A stretch of 64,000 bases of DNA, taken from contig NC_045147.1 of NCBI RefSeq assembly GCF_008831285.2, positions 5,248,334 through 5,312,333 on the forward strand, in the 5' to 3' direction. The stretch's first letter is position 1; each line of letters opens with the position of its first letter. Positions 11,654 through 22,099 of the stretch are shown piece after piece. The notes below the pieces were generated by a model that had not been told where the DNA came from, made no database searches, and saw only the letters and a list, made by a program, of their open reading frames with translations. The translations under genes were made by a program, and so were the position numbers. The DNA comes from Nymphaea colorata. Taxonomy: Eukaryota; Streptophyta; Magnoliopsida; Nymphaeales; Nymphaeaceae.

Positions 11654-12227
11654 AATCACAGACCAGTAGGCAGCAAGGGCAGCAAGAAGCAATCACACGA
11701 TACAACACCAAAAAACGGACAGAGAGCAGGAAACGGAACCAGGCAAAGCGGCGCGGCGCTGGGCGGGAACAGACCAGGCAGTCGGCGCGGCGCTGGGCGG
11801 AAACAGACCAGGCAGAGCGGCACGGCGCCAGAAAAGGACACGGCGTTGGGCGGAAAAAGACCGCCGCTGGACAGGTCGTCGTTTGGGCAGGCCGACGCTG
11901 GGCGGAAGCAGCTGAACGGGAACGCCGCTGGGCAGGCCAACGCTGGGCGGAAGCGACTGAACGGGAACGCCGCTGGGCAGGGCGTCGCTGGGCGGAAGTA
12001 GCGGATTCCTGAGCGGCGCTAATCAGGGCGTCGCTGGGCCGGTTGTCGCTAAGCGGAGACGGCGGAATCCTGAGCGGCGCTGATCAGGGCGGCGCTGGGC
12101 GGAGACGGCGGCGGGACGACAGACGACGCTCGGGCACGAGCGTCAGGCACGGGCGAGACGATGAACAGTGCCGGGCGATTCTCCTCTAACACGGGCAAAA
12201 GACAACCAGAAACGCCGGAACTTCACG
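11654..12227 (-). repeat. Element B leader with GC-rich minisatellite
   Basis: The untranslated leader lies between the primer-binding site and the gag ATG. From about 11730 to 12130 it is built of imperfect repeats centred on GGCGCTGGGCGGAA, often followed by a variable spacer such as ACAGACCAGGC. Base composition is far more GC-rich than the rest of the element. No open frame of note is expected here; the minus-strand frame 11656-11940 is Pro/Cys-rich repeat translation. Confidence 0.85.
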
Positions 12228-12239
12228 GCTCTGATACCA
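12228..12239 (-). other. Element B primer-binding site
   Basis: GCTCTGATACCA on the plus strand, i.e. TGGTATCAGAGC in element sense. It is complementary to the 3' end of initiator tRNA-Met and directly abuts the 5' LTR. Confidence 0.94.
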
Positions 12240-12488
12240 TGTAGAGATACGAACAAGAAGAAGAGGAAGAGAAGCAATGATCACGATGTAACGTGGAAAA
12301 CCCTCAACACGAGGGAGAAAAAACCACGAATGAGGAGGAGTTGGTGCCCACTAGCAGCCAGACTCTCTCTCTCTTAAGATAATCATTAACACTTAAGGAT
12401 TAGGGTTACATGACTTAAGTAGAGCCCTAAACGGGCTACAAAGCGGGTCGGGTATGGATCCGGACCCGAAACCCACAATCTATCAACA
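12240..12488 (-). repeat. Element B 5' LTR
   Basis: 249 bp. It differs from the copy at 7085-7333 at three places: T/A within AAGATTATC, A/T within GAGCCCAAAAC, and G/A within CAAGGCGGG. The target duplication ATAGA follows at 12489. Confidence 0.96.
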
Positions 12489-13714
12489 ATAGACTTAGAG
12501 AGTTTCACATCTCCAGAACCCAATATGGGTGACAGTCTACCATCTGCAATTTTTACATGACGTGGCTGGGGAAATTTATGCAGAGTAGTAAAAGACTCGG
12601 GTCTGCTGCAGAAATGTCTCGATGCTCCTGAATCAATAATCCACGAAGTACCTGAGTCAGACGTGGAAGGACCCGCTGAGAAGGCTCGATCAGTCACCGC
12701 TGTAGTAGCAGAAGCCTGTGAGGCTTTGTGTGCCAAAAATTGCTCATACTCAACTCTGTCAATGCTAACTGTCTCTGGAGCTATACTAGGCGAAGAGTCC
12801 TCCACTGTAGGAGTGGCAGTCTGTGCAGAACCCATAGACGAGTAAGTAGAGCTCTTGCCCTGTTTAGTGACCATATTTCTTCCCTGTGACAAAGAGGATG
12901 GGCGACCATGTTTATCCCAACAGCGATCCTCTAAATGACCAATCTTACCACAATAGGTGCATTGGAACCTCCCACGGCCCCCAGTTCCACGACCTATACC
13001 TCTTCCTCTTGTACTATAGGTGGAGCCATGACCACGACCACCCCCCACAGCAAGTGCAGAGGCAGGCGTCACACTAGCTGGTTGAGACAGACTAATAGCA
13101 AGACGGCTAAGTCTGTTGTACGCATCAGAGAGGTCAGGAATTTCACTTCCAGTGAGCATCTGATCCTTAGCAGCAGCATATTCAGGAGAGAGACCAGCAA
13201 GAAACTTTGCAACCATAGTAGGTTCAAAGTGTGACTTATAACACGATTTGCACGGAGGACGCAAGAATTTCAAACGTTCATAAGTGGCTTTAACTGTGGC
13301 AAAGTATTGAGATAAATCCTGACTTCCTTGTCGGAGATTGTGCAACTCTTCTTCAACTTGAAGGATTTTACTCACATTCTTATCTTGAGAATATGTCTGT
13401 CTAAGAAATTCCCACATCTCCTTCGCAGTAGTATAGTACGTAATAGTAGAAGCAATCAGAGGTTGAACACTATTCATAATCCACGACATTACCATGCTGT
13501 CGTCCTCTTCCCAGGTTATGTACTTCCCTGATTTGTTAGTAGGCTCATCCTCTTCAATTATGTGTCTCTTCCGATGACCTTTGACTGACAACATAAAGGA
13601 TCTGGACCACAGTTCATAGTTGTGTCCATCTAGTTTAACTGTAGATCCATAGGAGAAGGGATTTCCACCTCCTTTGTGATCGTTACCACCCTCGGAATTG
13701 CGGCTCTCAGCCAT
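12489..13714 (-). pseudogene. Element C gag and protease start
   Basis: Begins at the ATG of MAESRNSEGGND (13714). It carries the copia Gag core (FSYGSTVKLDGHNYELWSRS), a Gly/Arg-rich tail and the zinc knuckle CTYCGKIGHLEDRC, then the protease motif IIDSGASRHFCS. The frame is open until B interrupts it after LSKS; the codon split by the insertion resumes at 7084. With B removed, gag and protease are intact. Confidence 0.93.
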
Positions 13715-14474
13715 AATAAATCACAGCAAGGATAAGAATACCACGATAAACTGTATATAAGCAGCAACTTCACGTGGACAACAGGAATAACACAAAACAA
13801 AGGAACATGCGCACGTTTCTTTCACATTCCCAAACAGCAAATAAAAGTAGCCTGCTGAAACCACACCAGAAACGGACAGGGAATAACTTGCTAAAAATAG
13901 TGACTTGCTGAAAATGGTCTGCTGAAAAACACACCAGAAAATAACAACTTGCTGGAAATAACTTGCTGAACAAACACGTCAGACAAGAACAGGGAATACA
14001 GCCTGCTGAAAAACACGCCAGAAAATAACTTGCTGAAAAAAAAACCTTACAAACAAGGTCTGCCGCTGCTTCTACTATTCCCAACCTCAACTCTTAAACA
14101 ACAGGTCCATATCTTTCGTAAAAAAAATTGCAAAACCTGTTCTGCGTCACCAAAACTTCTATCATACCTTACACCGCAGCCACTAACAGCATAACGTTCC
14201 ACTCAAATACTCTCAACAGCGTCCATCAACAGCCCATAACCTTGTCCACGCACTCCACTAGAGGATCTGATCACGCCTTCCACATAGGCGAGATCAGGTC
14301 CTCTTCCACGCAAGAAGAAAAATAAGGGAAACCAGCGATCACGCCAGCAACAACTTGAGATGCTCACGTACGAGAAATCTGAGATGAATGGTTCACACCA
14401 GCAGACTTGAAGGTTCACACCAGCAGACTGAATCAATACCACAAGGAAGGCACGAGAGGATCACACCAACGTAG
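13715..14474 (-). repeat. Element C leader with tandem repeat
   Basis: The leader lies between the primer-binding site and gag. Between about 13849 and 14045 a short motif recurs: CTTGCTGAAAA or CCTGCTGAAAA, followed by ACACACCAGAAAATAA. The result is an imperfect minisatellite of about 30-45 bp period. No coding function is apparent. Confidence 0.75.
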
Positions 14475-14486
14475 TCTCTGATACCA
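14475..14486 (-). other. Element C primer-binding site
   Basis: TCTCTGATACCA on the plus strand. It matches the initiator tRNA-Met complement except at the innermost base, and is adjacent to the 5' LTR. Confidence 0.88.
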
Positions 14487-14718
14487 TGTTACGTGATGAA
14501 GAAGGGAAGAACGAGAGTGGGAGAGAGAGAGAGAGAGAGAGGCGAGAAAAACTTTTATTTAATCTCGTGCTCTAATCTAAACTTAAAGGGAGATTAGGGC
14601 ACGGCTGAGACAGTTACAAGAGAAGGACAAATGAAATATTAAAAGGACAAAAAGGAACCCTAACTCTTAAATAATCAAATAACTACCACATTTAAAAATA
14701 AACTTTCTAATTTCAACA
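14487..14718 (-). repeat. Element C 5' LTR
   Basis: 232 bp, TGTTACGTG to TTTCAACA. It differs from the 3' LTR at one base by eye. Confidence 0.95.
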
Positions 14719-14723
14719 AGATG

Positions 14724-14929
14724 AACACGATGTAACGTGGAAAAACCCTCAACAAGAGGAAAAAAACCACGGATGAGGAGGAACTGGCGGCCACTAGTGA
14801 CCAGACTCTCTCTCTCTTAAGATTTTCATTAACATTTAAGATTAGGGTTTACACTGATATAAGTATGCCCTAACTAGGACATACTGGATCGGGTCTAGAC
14901 CCGGACCCATACACCAAGATCCGTCAACA
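14724..14929 (-). repeat. Element D 3' LTR, remaining 206 bp
   Basis: Continues the LTR begun at 3831 once C and one copy of its target site are removed. It closely resembles the reverse complement of the E LTRs and is followed by the polypurine tract complement. Confidence 0.88.
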
Positions 14930-17900
14930 CTCCCCCTCAAGTTGGGCGTACATATCAAACATGCCCAACTTGGATACATTTCTCTCGAATGAAATTGAAG
15001 ATAGAGCTTTCGTCAAAACATCAGCGGTTTGGTCTTCAGACTTCATGTAAGGTAAGATTAACTATTTAGCATCAATCCTTTCACGAATGAAGTGACGATC
15101 AATCTCAACATGCTTTGTTCTGTCGTGTAGTACAGGGTTGTTAGCTAAGTTGATTGCAGACTTGTTGTCACATTACATCTTCATTGGTCCTTCAACCTCT
15201 ATTCCAATATCAGTCAGCAATATTTTCAGCCATAGTAACTCTGACACTCCCATAGCAATGGCTCTATACTTTGCCTCTGCACTAGATCGAGAACACACAT
15301 CCTGTCTCTTGCTCCTCCAGACAACAAGATTTCCTCCCAAGTAGACACAATACCCTGTGGTAGACCGTCGAGTATCAGCACAACCTGCCCAGTCTGCATC
15401 GGAGTACCCCTCAATCTCTACAGTCTCTTGTTTCACATACAAGAGTCCCTTGCTAGGATTTCTCTTCAAATAGCACAATATTCTATCCATAGCCTTCAGG
15501 TGTGTATCAGACTATCAGTAGGTACATGCATGAATTGACTCAGTACATTTACCGCAAAAGTGGTATCTGGTCTCGTAAGGGTAAGATAAATCAACTTTCC
15601 AACCAAACGTTGATATCTTCCCTTAGCTTCTTCACAGAGCAGCTCTCCATCTCTCAGGCTTAACTTGTGTCCAGTATCAAGTGGGGTAGAAGCAGGTCTA
15701 CACCCCAGTTTACCAGTCTCCTCCAACAGATCTAATGTATATTTCCTCTGGTTTAGCACAAGGCCAGTATTAGATCTAGCAATCTCAATACCAAGAAAAT
15801 ACTTTAGTTTGCCAAGATCCTTGAGATCAAATTCAGCAGCCAATAACACTTTTAACTTGAAGATCTCTTCCTCATCATCTCTCGTGACAATCATGTCATC
15901 CACATAGACGAGTAAAAGAGTGACCCTGCTCTCCTTTTTCTTCACAAATAGAGTGTGGTCTCCATTCCCTTGATTGTACCCATGATGTTGCATCACTCGT
16001 CTGAGACGTTCAAACCATGCTCTAGGTGACTGCTTGAGGCCATATAAGGCCTTTTTCAGCTTACAACATTTCTCTGGTTCTTCATATCCTGGGGGCATAC
16101 GCATATATACTTCTTCTTCGAGATCACCATTGAGAAAAGCATTCTTAGCATCGAGTTGGTACATCCTCCACTCCTTCATCACAGCTAGGGACATAACAAC
16201 TCTAACCGTCTTTATTTTTGCAACTGGAGCAAAAGTCTCCAAATAATCAATCTCATATTTTTTACTAAACCCCTTGGCCACAAGATGAGCTTTGTATCTT
16301 TCAACACTTCCATCGAGTTTGTACTTAATGGTATACACCCACTTGGATCCAACCAAGTGAGCTGCCTCAGGAATCTTCGCAACTTCCCATGTCATGTTTC
16401 TTCTCAAGGCTTCCATTTCTTCTTTCATAGCATCAACCCACTTGGAATCACTTTGAGCTTCAACAACGGTCCTGGGAATCACAGCCAAAGAAAGAGAAGA
16501 TACAAAACACTTGTAATCCTTGCTAAGCCTTGAATAAGATACAAAATTACCAATCGGGTGTTGAGTACATGAGCTGACACCCTTTCTCAGGGCAATGAGA
16601 AGATCTTCATTTTCTTTTTCAACCTCATCTTGAGTCTTCAAGGTTGGACTTGGTTCATCCAGGGAAGGAATGGCATTGGATTGGAAGTAGATCTCGCACC
16701 ACAAGTCACCTCCTCTGTCCGAGCACCTTGTCTAGAGTAGACCTGTCCAAACATATGATGACCTTCCTTCTCAGTTCCGGTGCCACACCCTTCTTCCTTC
16801 TCAGACACATCAACAGCTGTGAGAGGTTCTTCTTTCTTGTAGTCCAGAAAATCTGTAAATTGAATTTCCTGACTCTGAGAATACTCTTCCCTAACCACAG
16901 ACTTCTCCCCCTGAAGAGGATTCTCACAAAAATAAGATGCATGTTCCAAGAAGGTAACATCCCTTGTAACATAAACACGGCCAGTGGTAGGATCAAGACA
17001 CCTATATCCTTTCTGAGTAGGAAAATACCCAACAAACACACCCTTGATAGACCGGGGATCAAGTTTCTTAACATTGGGACTGTGATCATGAATAAAATAT
17101 ACACAGCCAAAAACATGAGGGGGAAGGGGAAAAGGTTGACGATTTCTCTGAAGTAAAGAATGGGGAGTCCGACCATTCAGCACACGACTGGGCATGCGGT
17201 TGATGAGATACGCACTGGTAAGAACTGCATCACCCCAATAGTGCTTGGAAAGATTCCTCTGAAACAAAAGGGCTCTGGTGACATTAAGGAGTTGACGATT
17301 CTTCCTCTCAGCCACCCCGTTTTGTGGGGGAGTATAACTACAGGACGTCTTGTGAACAATCCCCCTTTTTTGAAGGAATTCCTCGACTGATTGACACATA
17401 TACTCACAGGCATTACCCGATCGAAAGGTTTTAACAGTTCCACCATATTGAGTTTGCACAAGTAGAATGAAGGTCTCTATGATATGAAGTACCTCACTGC
17501 GATCCTTTAACAAGTAGACAAAGGTGGTCCGAGAGAAGTCATCAATAAATGTTATAAAATATTGAAAACCTTGACGGGTATGAATTCCCGAAGGCCCCCA
17601 CACATCAGAGTGAACCAAGAAAAAAACTTCATTAACACAACTAGTAGAAATAGGGTACGAAGCCCTCACATGTTTGGCAAACTGACATACATCACAAGAA
17701 ATCAATGACAAATTCAGAGTGGAACACAAATCGGGAAACAACTGTTTTAAAATCCCAAAAGGTAAATGCCCAAGGCGTTCATGCCAATACAAGAAGGACT
17801 GAAGGCAATCTTCTCTTCGCTTTTCTATCTTGCTGATCGTTGTCATAAGAGCCGTGGCCACGCGTATGGGAAGACGATATAAGCCATCAGACACCAAACC

Positions 17901-18033
17901 AATCCCAATCCTCTTCCCTGTCGCCAAGTCCTGCAAAATACAACGAGTTGCAGAAAAAATGAGTTCACAATTCAGCTCTTTAGTAAGTTTACTAACTAAC
18001 AGAGATTTAAGGGAAGCTGAGGGACATGTAATT
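14930..18033 (-). pseudogene. Element D pol (integrase-RT-RNase H), degenerate
   Basis: From 18033 downward the minus strand encodes the pre-integrase region, the integrase zinc motif (HERLGH .. CDVCQFAKH), the DDE core (HSDVWGP, a damaged RSGNACEY, and PPQNGVAERKN), the reverse transcriptase with LLVYVDDMIVT and the RNase H with GYSDADWAG. Visible lesions are: the second catalytic Asp of integrase is replaced (SGNACEY instead of SDNAREY); a one-base loss near 16680 shifts frame between integrase and RT; about 8 extra bases near 15510 (TAGTCTGA) shift frame before RNase H; and a Tyr codon is changed to a stop near 15175. It cannot encode a working polyprotein. Confidence 0.87.
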
Positions 18034-18103
18034 GCTTGTTTTGTGTTTGATTTTCACTCGGGCCTCCTTACAATCTTTGATTTTCTTCCTTTGGCACTTT
18101 CAG

Positions 18104-18177
18104 GAACAGGAATTTCAAAATCCATAGCACAACAAGTGAGACAGAGTTGTCTGGCTTTTCTTGTGGACGAGCTTGAG
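18104..18177 (+). pseudogene. MDN1: MDN1 pseudogene exon 1 of 7
   Basis: Encodes TGISKSIAQQVRQSCLAFL then VDELE, matching the midasin stretch that reads GTG..LREKCFAFLLQQLE in Arabidopsis. It is preceded by ctttcag and followed by gttgtt. Confidence 0.75.
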
Positions 18178-18263
18178 GTTGTTCTCATGCCTTGAACATT
18201 ATGTTTTATGTTATAGATTATGCTTGTCTTGTATGAATTATGCCATAAAATTTCACATATCAG

Positions 18264-18411
18264 GTTTATACCTCCAGTTCTCTGGACACCGAAGTTGTTG
18301 AAATTGGAAGCTATGGATGGGGTAACAATGGTGTTGCAGAAAATGTGACAGTCAGGAATGAGGCTAAATCACTTCATCTGTTTGGAATTGATCCTTTCTA
18401 CATTGTGAGAG
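18264..18411 (+). pseudogene. MDN1: MDN1 pseudogene exon 2 of 7
   Basis: Contains IGSYGWGNNG and LHLFGIDPFYIVR, matching midasin LYGWG and FGIDPFFI. It has a canonical cag acceptor and a gtacca donor, ends in phase 1, and is 49 codons plus one base long. Confidence 0.82.
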
Positions 18412-20166
18412 GTACCAATTTATCTATATTTCTCCCTAATTATGGTCTTTTGTTCATCTTGGGGTCATGTGCTTTACCTCTTCATCAATTTTTTTTCATA
18501 GTATTAGTGTTCCAGTGTGGGTGATTGTTAATGGGTAGGTAAAGTAGTAGTCTTGCAGGTTGGCGAATACTTGGACACTTATTTATCTGTCAAGGATAAA
18601 CAAAGAAATAGGTTTGGATTGCATGATGTTTCACATGCCATATCAGACACAAGTTTACCCTTTTGGGGTCTGAGTTCCAAAATATAGCCTTTTGGGATCA
18701 AATGTGTATAACCAAAACTTGCCCTAGTCGCACCTGGGTGGCTTTGTCAGGGGCATGGCGGGCTAAACTGCATTTCTTAGGTGAGCCAAGCAAAATAAAT
18801 ATTAATTTTGAAGTTTTAAGTTCTATAAATCTTTTTTTTTCTTCATCTCAAGATGTGTTGGTTGAGGTGGGATGCTAGAACCTCTATCCTGGCCCTACTT
18901 AATTCTGGTTCATTATGATTCCATATGAGGTCTATTGGTTAGTTCTGCCTTGTTTTTTGAATTATGTGAACCAAAAGCTAGTTGATCACTGCTGCACTCG
19001 ACCAACCTATGTGTAGGAAACCATATTCAAGATTTTCATGTTGTCCAAATAAAGTTTCCTGTCTGGCTGTCACATAATGCAGAATATATGTTGTTGCACA
19101 TTAGTCAGACCCGGTATAGGTTCCAATGTGTGAGGGGCATGGCTGTTTGTGTGTGCTGGCATACATATTTCACACTAATCATTAAATAGTATCAGGCTGG
19201 TGCCTGCATTTTCTCTTTGTCTCCAAACCTGTGCTCATTTGAACTGTCCAGGTCACTAATTGGTTGAACTGGTCTATCTAAAATGACGTTTATTGTGTGA
19301 CTTGCATCTTTGCGTCCATACGTCTTTTAATGCTTGTACTGAAAGCTACTAGTTATCATCTTGGTGGCCAGGTGCTGGCCTAATCTTAACAAGGGAGGAA
19401 GAGAAGGAGGGAATGGCCTAACCAGGGATGAGCAAGGGACACATAAACTCCCAGTTCGATGGAGTAAGGGTAATTGTCCAGGTCTTGTGGAATAAAGAGC
19501 CACCCTACTACAATAGGCAGGTTATATCATTGCTGTGGACTCTCAGTGAGGAGGCTGTAGAATATTTTTTTCTCTGCTAGAATTGTGGGTTTGAACATAA
19601 GGATGTAATGAAAAGAAAATGACAAAAATCCTAATCATAAATACTTGAAAAGCATTACTCCATATGATTGCAATGTAGGAAAATTTGGAAGGCGCATGGG
19701 TACACCTTCATATGGAATGCAACTACATTCGTATTCTGATTATCCAATTTTGTATAGCTTAGGGCACACACATCTTTCGTGGGGCATGAAATAATTCTGG
19801 CACGTGGCAGAGTTTAAGATAAGTTCCACGTGTCATACTGCATACATCTTCTTGCACAAGAATCATCTCTTGATTCCCGGCCATGTGGTAACTTATTTGG
19901 ATGGCAAGTGATCTTGAATTTGGAAAATGAAATCTTTAGTTGAACTAAAGAGTTCGTCTCTGAGAATAAAGGAAGAACAAATGGACCATTTTTCTGCTGA
20001 TGTTGGGACTTTTTCTTTTTCAAGTAGATCTTTGGATAGTAATACTAATGATTTACACGTCAAAATAATTTGTACTTTGTTCATTTGGGAAATAGTGATG
20101 GTTGCGGCCTGTGAATTCCTGCAAGTTCGTAGTTTTGATTAATTGGGCACATTTATTTCATTTTGG
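18412..20166 (+). other. MDN1 pseudogene intron 2, nothing else recognised
   Basis: A 1.75-kb AT-rich intron. I found no transposon protein or conserved exon in it. Confidence 0.55.
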
Positions 20167-20265
20167 GTGACAAGAACTTCAAAGGTGAAGTTTTTCAATT
20201 GTTGGCACCAACTACTGCTAGAAATGCCTTACGTGTTCTGCGGGCAATGCAGCTTCCAAAGCGAG
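20167..20265 (+). pseudogene. MDN1: MDN1 pseudogene exon 3 of 7, acceptor lost
   Basis: Encodes GDKNFKGEVFQLLAPTTARN then ALRVLRAMQLPKR, a strongly conserved midasin block. The bases before the exon are tttgg, so the required AG acceptor has become GG. The donor gtaatt is intact. Confidence 0.85.
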
Positions 20266-20576
20266 GTAATTTTAGCATGTGCTTTTCTATCATGTTTGGA
20301 GTGCATGATGGTTATCGTGCAATTTGTTAATGTTGTTCTATCTGAATAGGCAGCCATTTCAGATGGAAGATGCCTGAGATGGAAATGAATGGTTTATCAT
20401 GATGTTGCGTCATTTTTTGTTGAGTGAAGTGTCCTGACATCTTAGTTTCAGTTCTCACTATACAAATATTTTTGTCCATTCCACTTTATATATATCTTTG
20501 TCTTCAGAGTCTTTGTTCTTCCACTTCATATTATAAAATTGCAATCTGACTTTCTTTATGTTTTTCTTGCTTGTAG

Positions 20577-20677
20577 TCTTACTTGAAGGAAGTCCAGGTG
20601 TGGGGAAGACCAGCTTAGTGGTTGTTCTTGCTAACTTGTCGGGGCATAATATTGTCAGAATAAACCTATCTGAAGAA
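20577..20677 (+). pseudogene. MDN1: MDN1 pseudogene exon 4 of 7 (Walker A)
   Basis: Carries the P-loop LLEGSPGVGKTSL, then SGHNIVRINLSEE. The splice sites are canonical (ttgtag and gtaagc) and the reading frame is intact. Confidence 0.9.
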
Positions 20678-21007
20678 GTAAGCCAGTTATAGCTTGATGT
20701 TAGTTTGGAATTTGGATACGTTAATGCCTTGTCATTTCTGATTGAAACGATGAGAAGATGCTTACCATTGAAAAATGTTCATCAGCTACTTGCTACTGGA
20801 GTAAACTAAACAAATATTAGTGAGAAAATCTGAACTGTCATGTGGGTCTGCGGTGATGCTGTGCAGTTCGTCTTTCTCAGCTGACATCTTGACCCATATG
20901 TGGTCCAATGAAGGGAAAGTGTGTTTCCCTTCTCCTGACCTGAAAAAAATGGTGTGGTAATCTAGTAGTTTTCTGGTAAGAAAAATAATCTCTCTTTTGT
21001 TGTTCCT

Positions 21008-21263
21008 TGTTGAAGTATGTTAGATGGGTCTCGGGACCGGGTCCGGATCCGTATCCGATCCAACTTGTAGCCCTTGTTGGGCATTATTTAAGTTGTGTAA
21101 CCCTAATCCTTATGGTGTGAATGAAAGACAAAGGAGAGAGAGAGTCTGGCGGCTAGTGGGCACCGGCTCCTCCTCATTCGTGGTTTTTTTCCTCTTGTTG
21201 AGGGTTTTTCCACGTTACATCGTGATCGTTGTTTCTCTTCCTCTTCTTGTTCGTGTTTCTACA
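21008..21263 (+). repeat. Element A 5' LTR
   Basis: 256 bp, TGTTGAAGTATG to GTGTTTCTACA, identical by eye to the 3' LTR. The short open frame running through it from 21024 is LTR and leader translation, not a gene. Confidence 0.96.
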
Positions 21264-21275
21264 TGGTATCAGAGC
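21264..21275 (+). other. Element A primer-binding site
   Basis: TGGTATCAGAGC directly after the 5' LTR, complementary to the 3' end of initiator tRNA-Met. Confidence 0.95.
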
Positions 21276-22099
21276 CGACGAGTTTGGGAAATTTTTAGGG
21301 TTTGTGAAGTTCCAACCCTAATATCTCTCACCGCTACCATCGCCACCACTGCAGTCACCGCCGCCTCTGCCGCTGCCACTACCGCCGCCGCCGCCGCCGC
21401 TGCTGCCACTGCCGCCGCCGCCGCCACCGCCGCTGCCGCCGCCGCCACCGCCGCTGCCGCCGCCGCCGTTGCCGTTGCTGCAGCAGCCACCGCCGCTGCC
21501 GCCACCGTTGCTGCAGCAGCCACCGCCGCCGGTGTCCCCAATACCACTGTCGCTGTTTCCGCCGCCGCCGGTGTCACCGGATTTCGCCATCGCAGCCACT
21601 CTTGCGGCGTCGCTCTTGCGCCGTCGCTCTTGTGTTGTTGACCGTCGCCGTCACCGTTGTCCCTTGCGCCACTGCCTTTTGTGCCGTAGTCTTGCTTCCC
21701 GAAGCAGAAAGAAGATATGCGTGCTTAGGCGCTTCCTAAGCTTGCCTCCCCCTATTCATGTCACTTCCTAGGGGTCTTTTGCAAATCCGGTGAAGTGCCT
21801 CCGCCTCTTACCTGCAATATATTGCTTGGTTGATCTTTGATTCCATCTTCTTGTTTTTGTTTGGCGCCCACCGTGCAAGAAGAGGTGGCTGGTCCGTGAC
21901 TTGGTAGAGGACGTAAAGGAGGAGAGGAGCGTAACTTGAGGATTGCCTCAACGTCTGCCGGCGCTCCGACGATCGTTTCCCCCAATCGACATTCTGTTCA
22001 CTCTTGGGGCTGATTGGGAATCCGGATATTACTGCCCGTTGGTGCTCTCTGTTGTCATCGGTGCCTCTCTTGTTGCCTCCTGTTGGACTATCTGTGATT
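21276..22099 (+). repeat. Element A leader with CCG trinucleotide repeat
   Basis: From about 21335 to 21570 the leader is an interrupted CCG/CTG trinucleotide array. It reads as poly-Ala in one frame, poly-Pro in another and poly-Gly on the other strand. The rest is unique sequence that becomes similar to the element B leader only in the last bases before the ATG (CTGTGATTATGGCAGC). It lies where gag would normally begin shortly after. Confidence 0.85.

Larger units (their letters stand above)
7085..12488 (-). mobile_element. Copia element B, structurally complete
   Basis: B is a 5404-bp family 1 element on the minus strand. The LTRs at 7085-7333 and 12240-12488 (249 bp each) differ at three positions by eye. 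The target duplication ATAGA flanks it (7080-7084 and 12489-12493). It has a primer-binding site, a polypurine tract and a single uninterrupted gag-pol frame, so it is the only element in the window that looks autonomous. It sits inside the protease coding region of C and is the innermost layer of the nest. Confidence 0.97.
3869..14718 (-). mobile_element. Copia element C, young, split by element B
   Basis: C is a family 2 copia element on the minus strand. Its LTRs are 3869-4100 and 14487-14718 (232 bp each, one difference seen, T versus G near position 26). Both flanks carry the 5-bp target duplication AGATG (3864-3868 and 14719-14723). Removing B and its duplicated target site leaves about 5.44 kb. 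Near-identical LTRs indicate a recent insertion. It landed in the 3' LTR of D and was later split by B in the protease region. Confidence 0.96.
3831..18033 (-). mobile_element. Copia element D, 5'-truncated, split by element C
   Basis: D is a minus-strand family 1 copia element. Its 3' LTR is split by C: 3831-3868 and 14724-14929 join to about 244 bp, ending in the CAACA found in related LTRs. The polypurine tract complement follows (CTCCCCCTC at 14930). Pol runs from there to about 18033, where similarity to element E stops within the region before the integrase. Gag, the leader, the primer-binding site and the 5' LTR are missing. It is the outermost and oldest layer of a D > C > B nest. Its truncated end abuts the midasin pseudogene at 18104. 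Confidence 0.88.

Noticed and set aside
21269-21641. Poly-Ala and poly-Gly open frames on both strands
   Set aside because: They are translations of a CCG triplet array in the leader of element A and run through LTR or leader sequence with no conserved domain.
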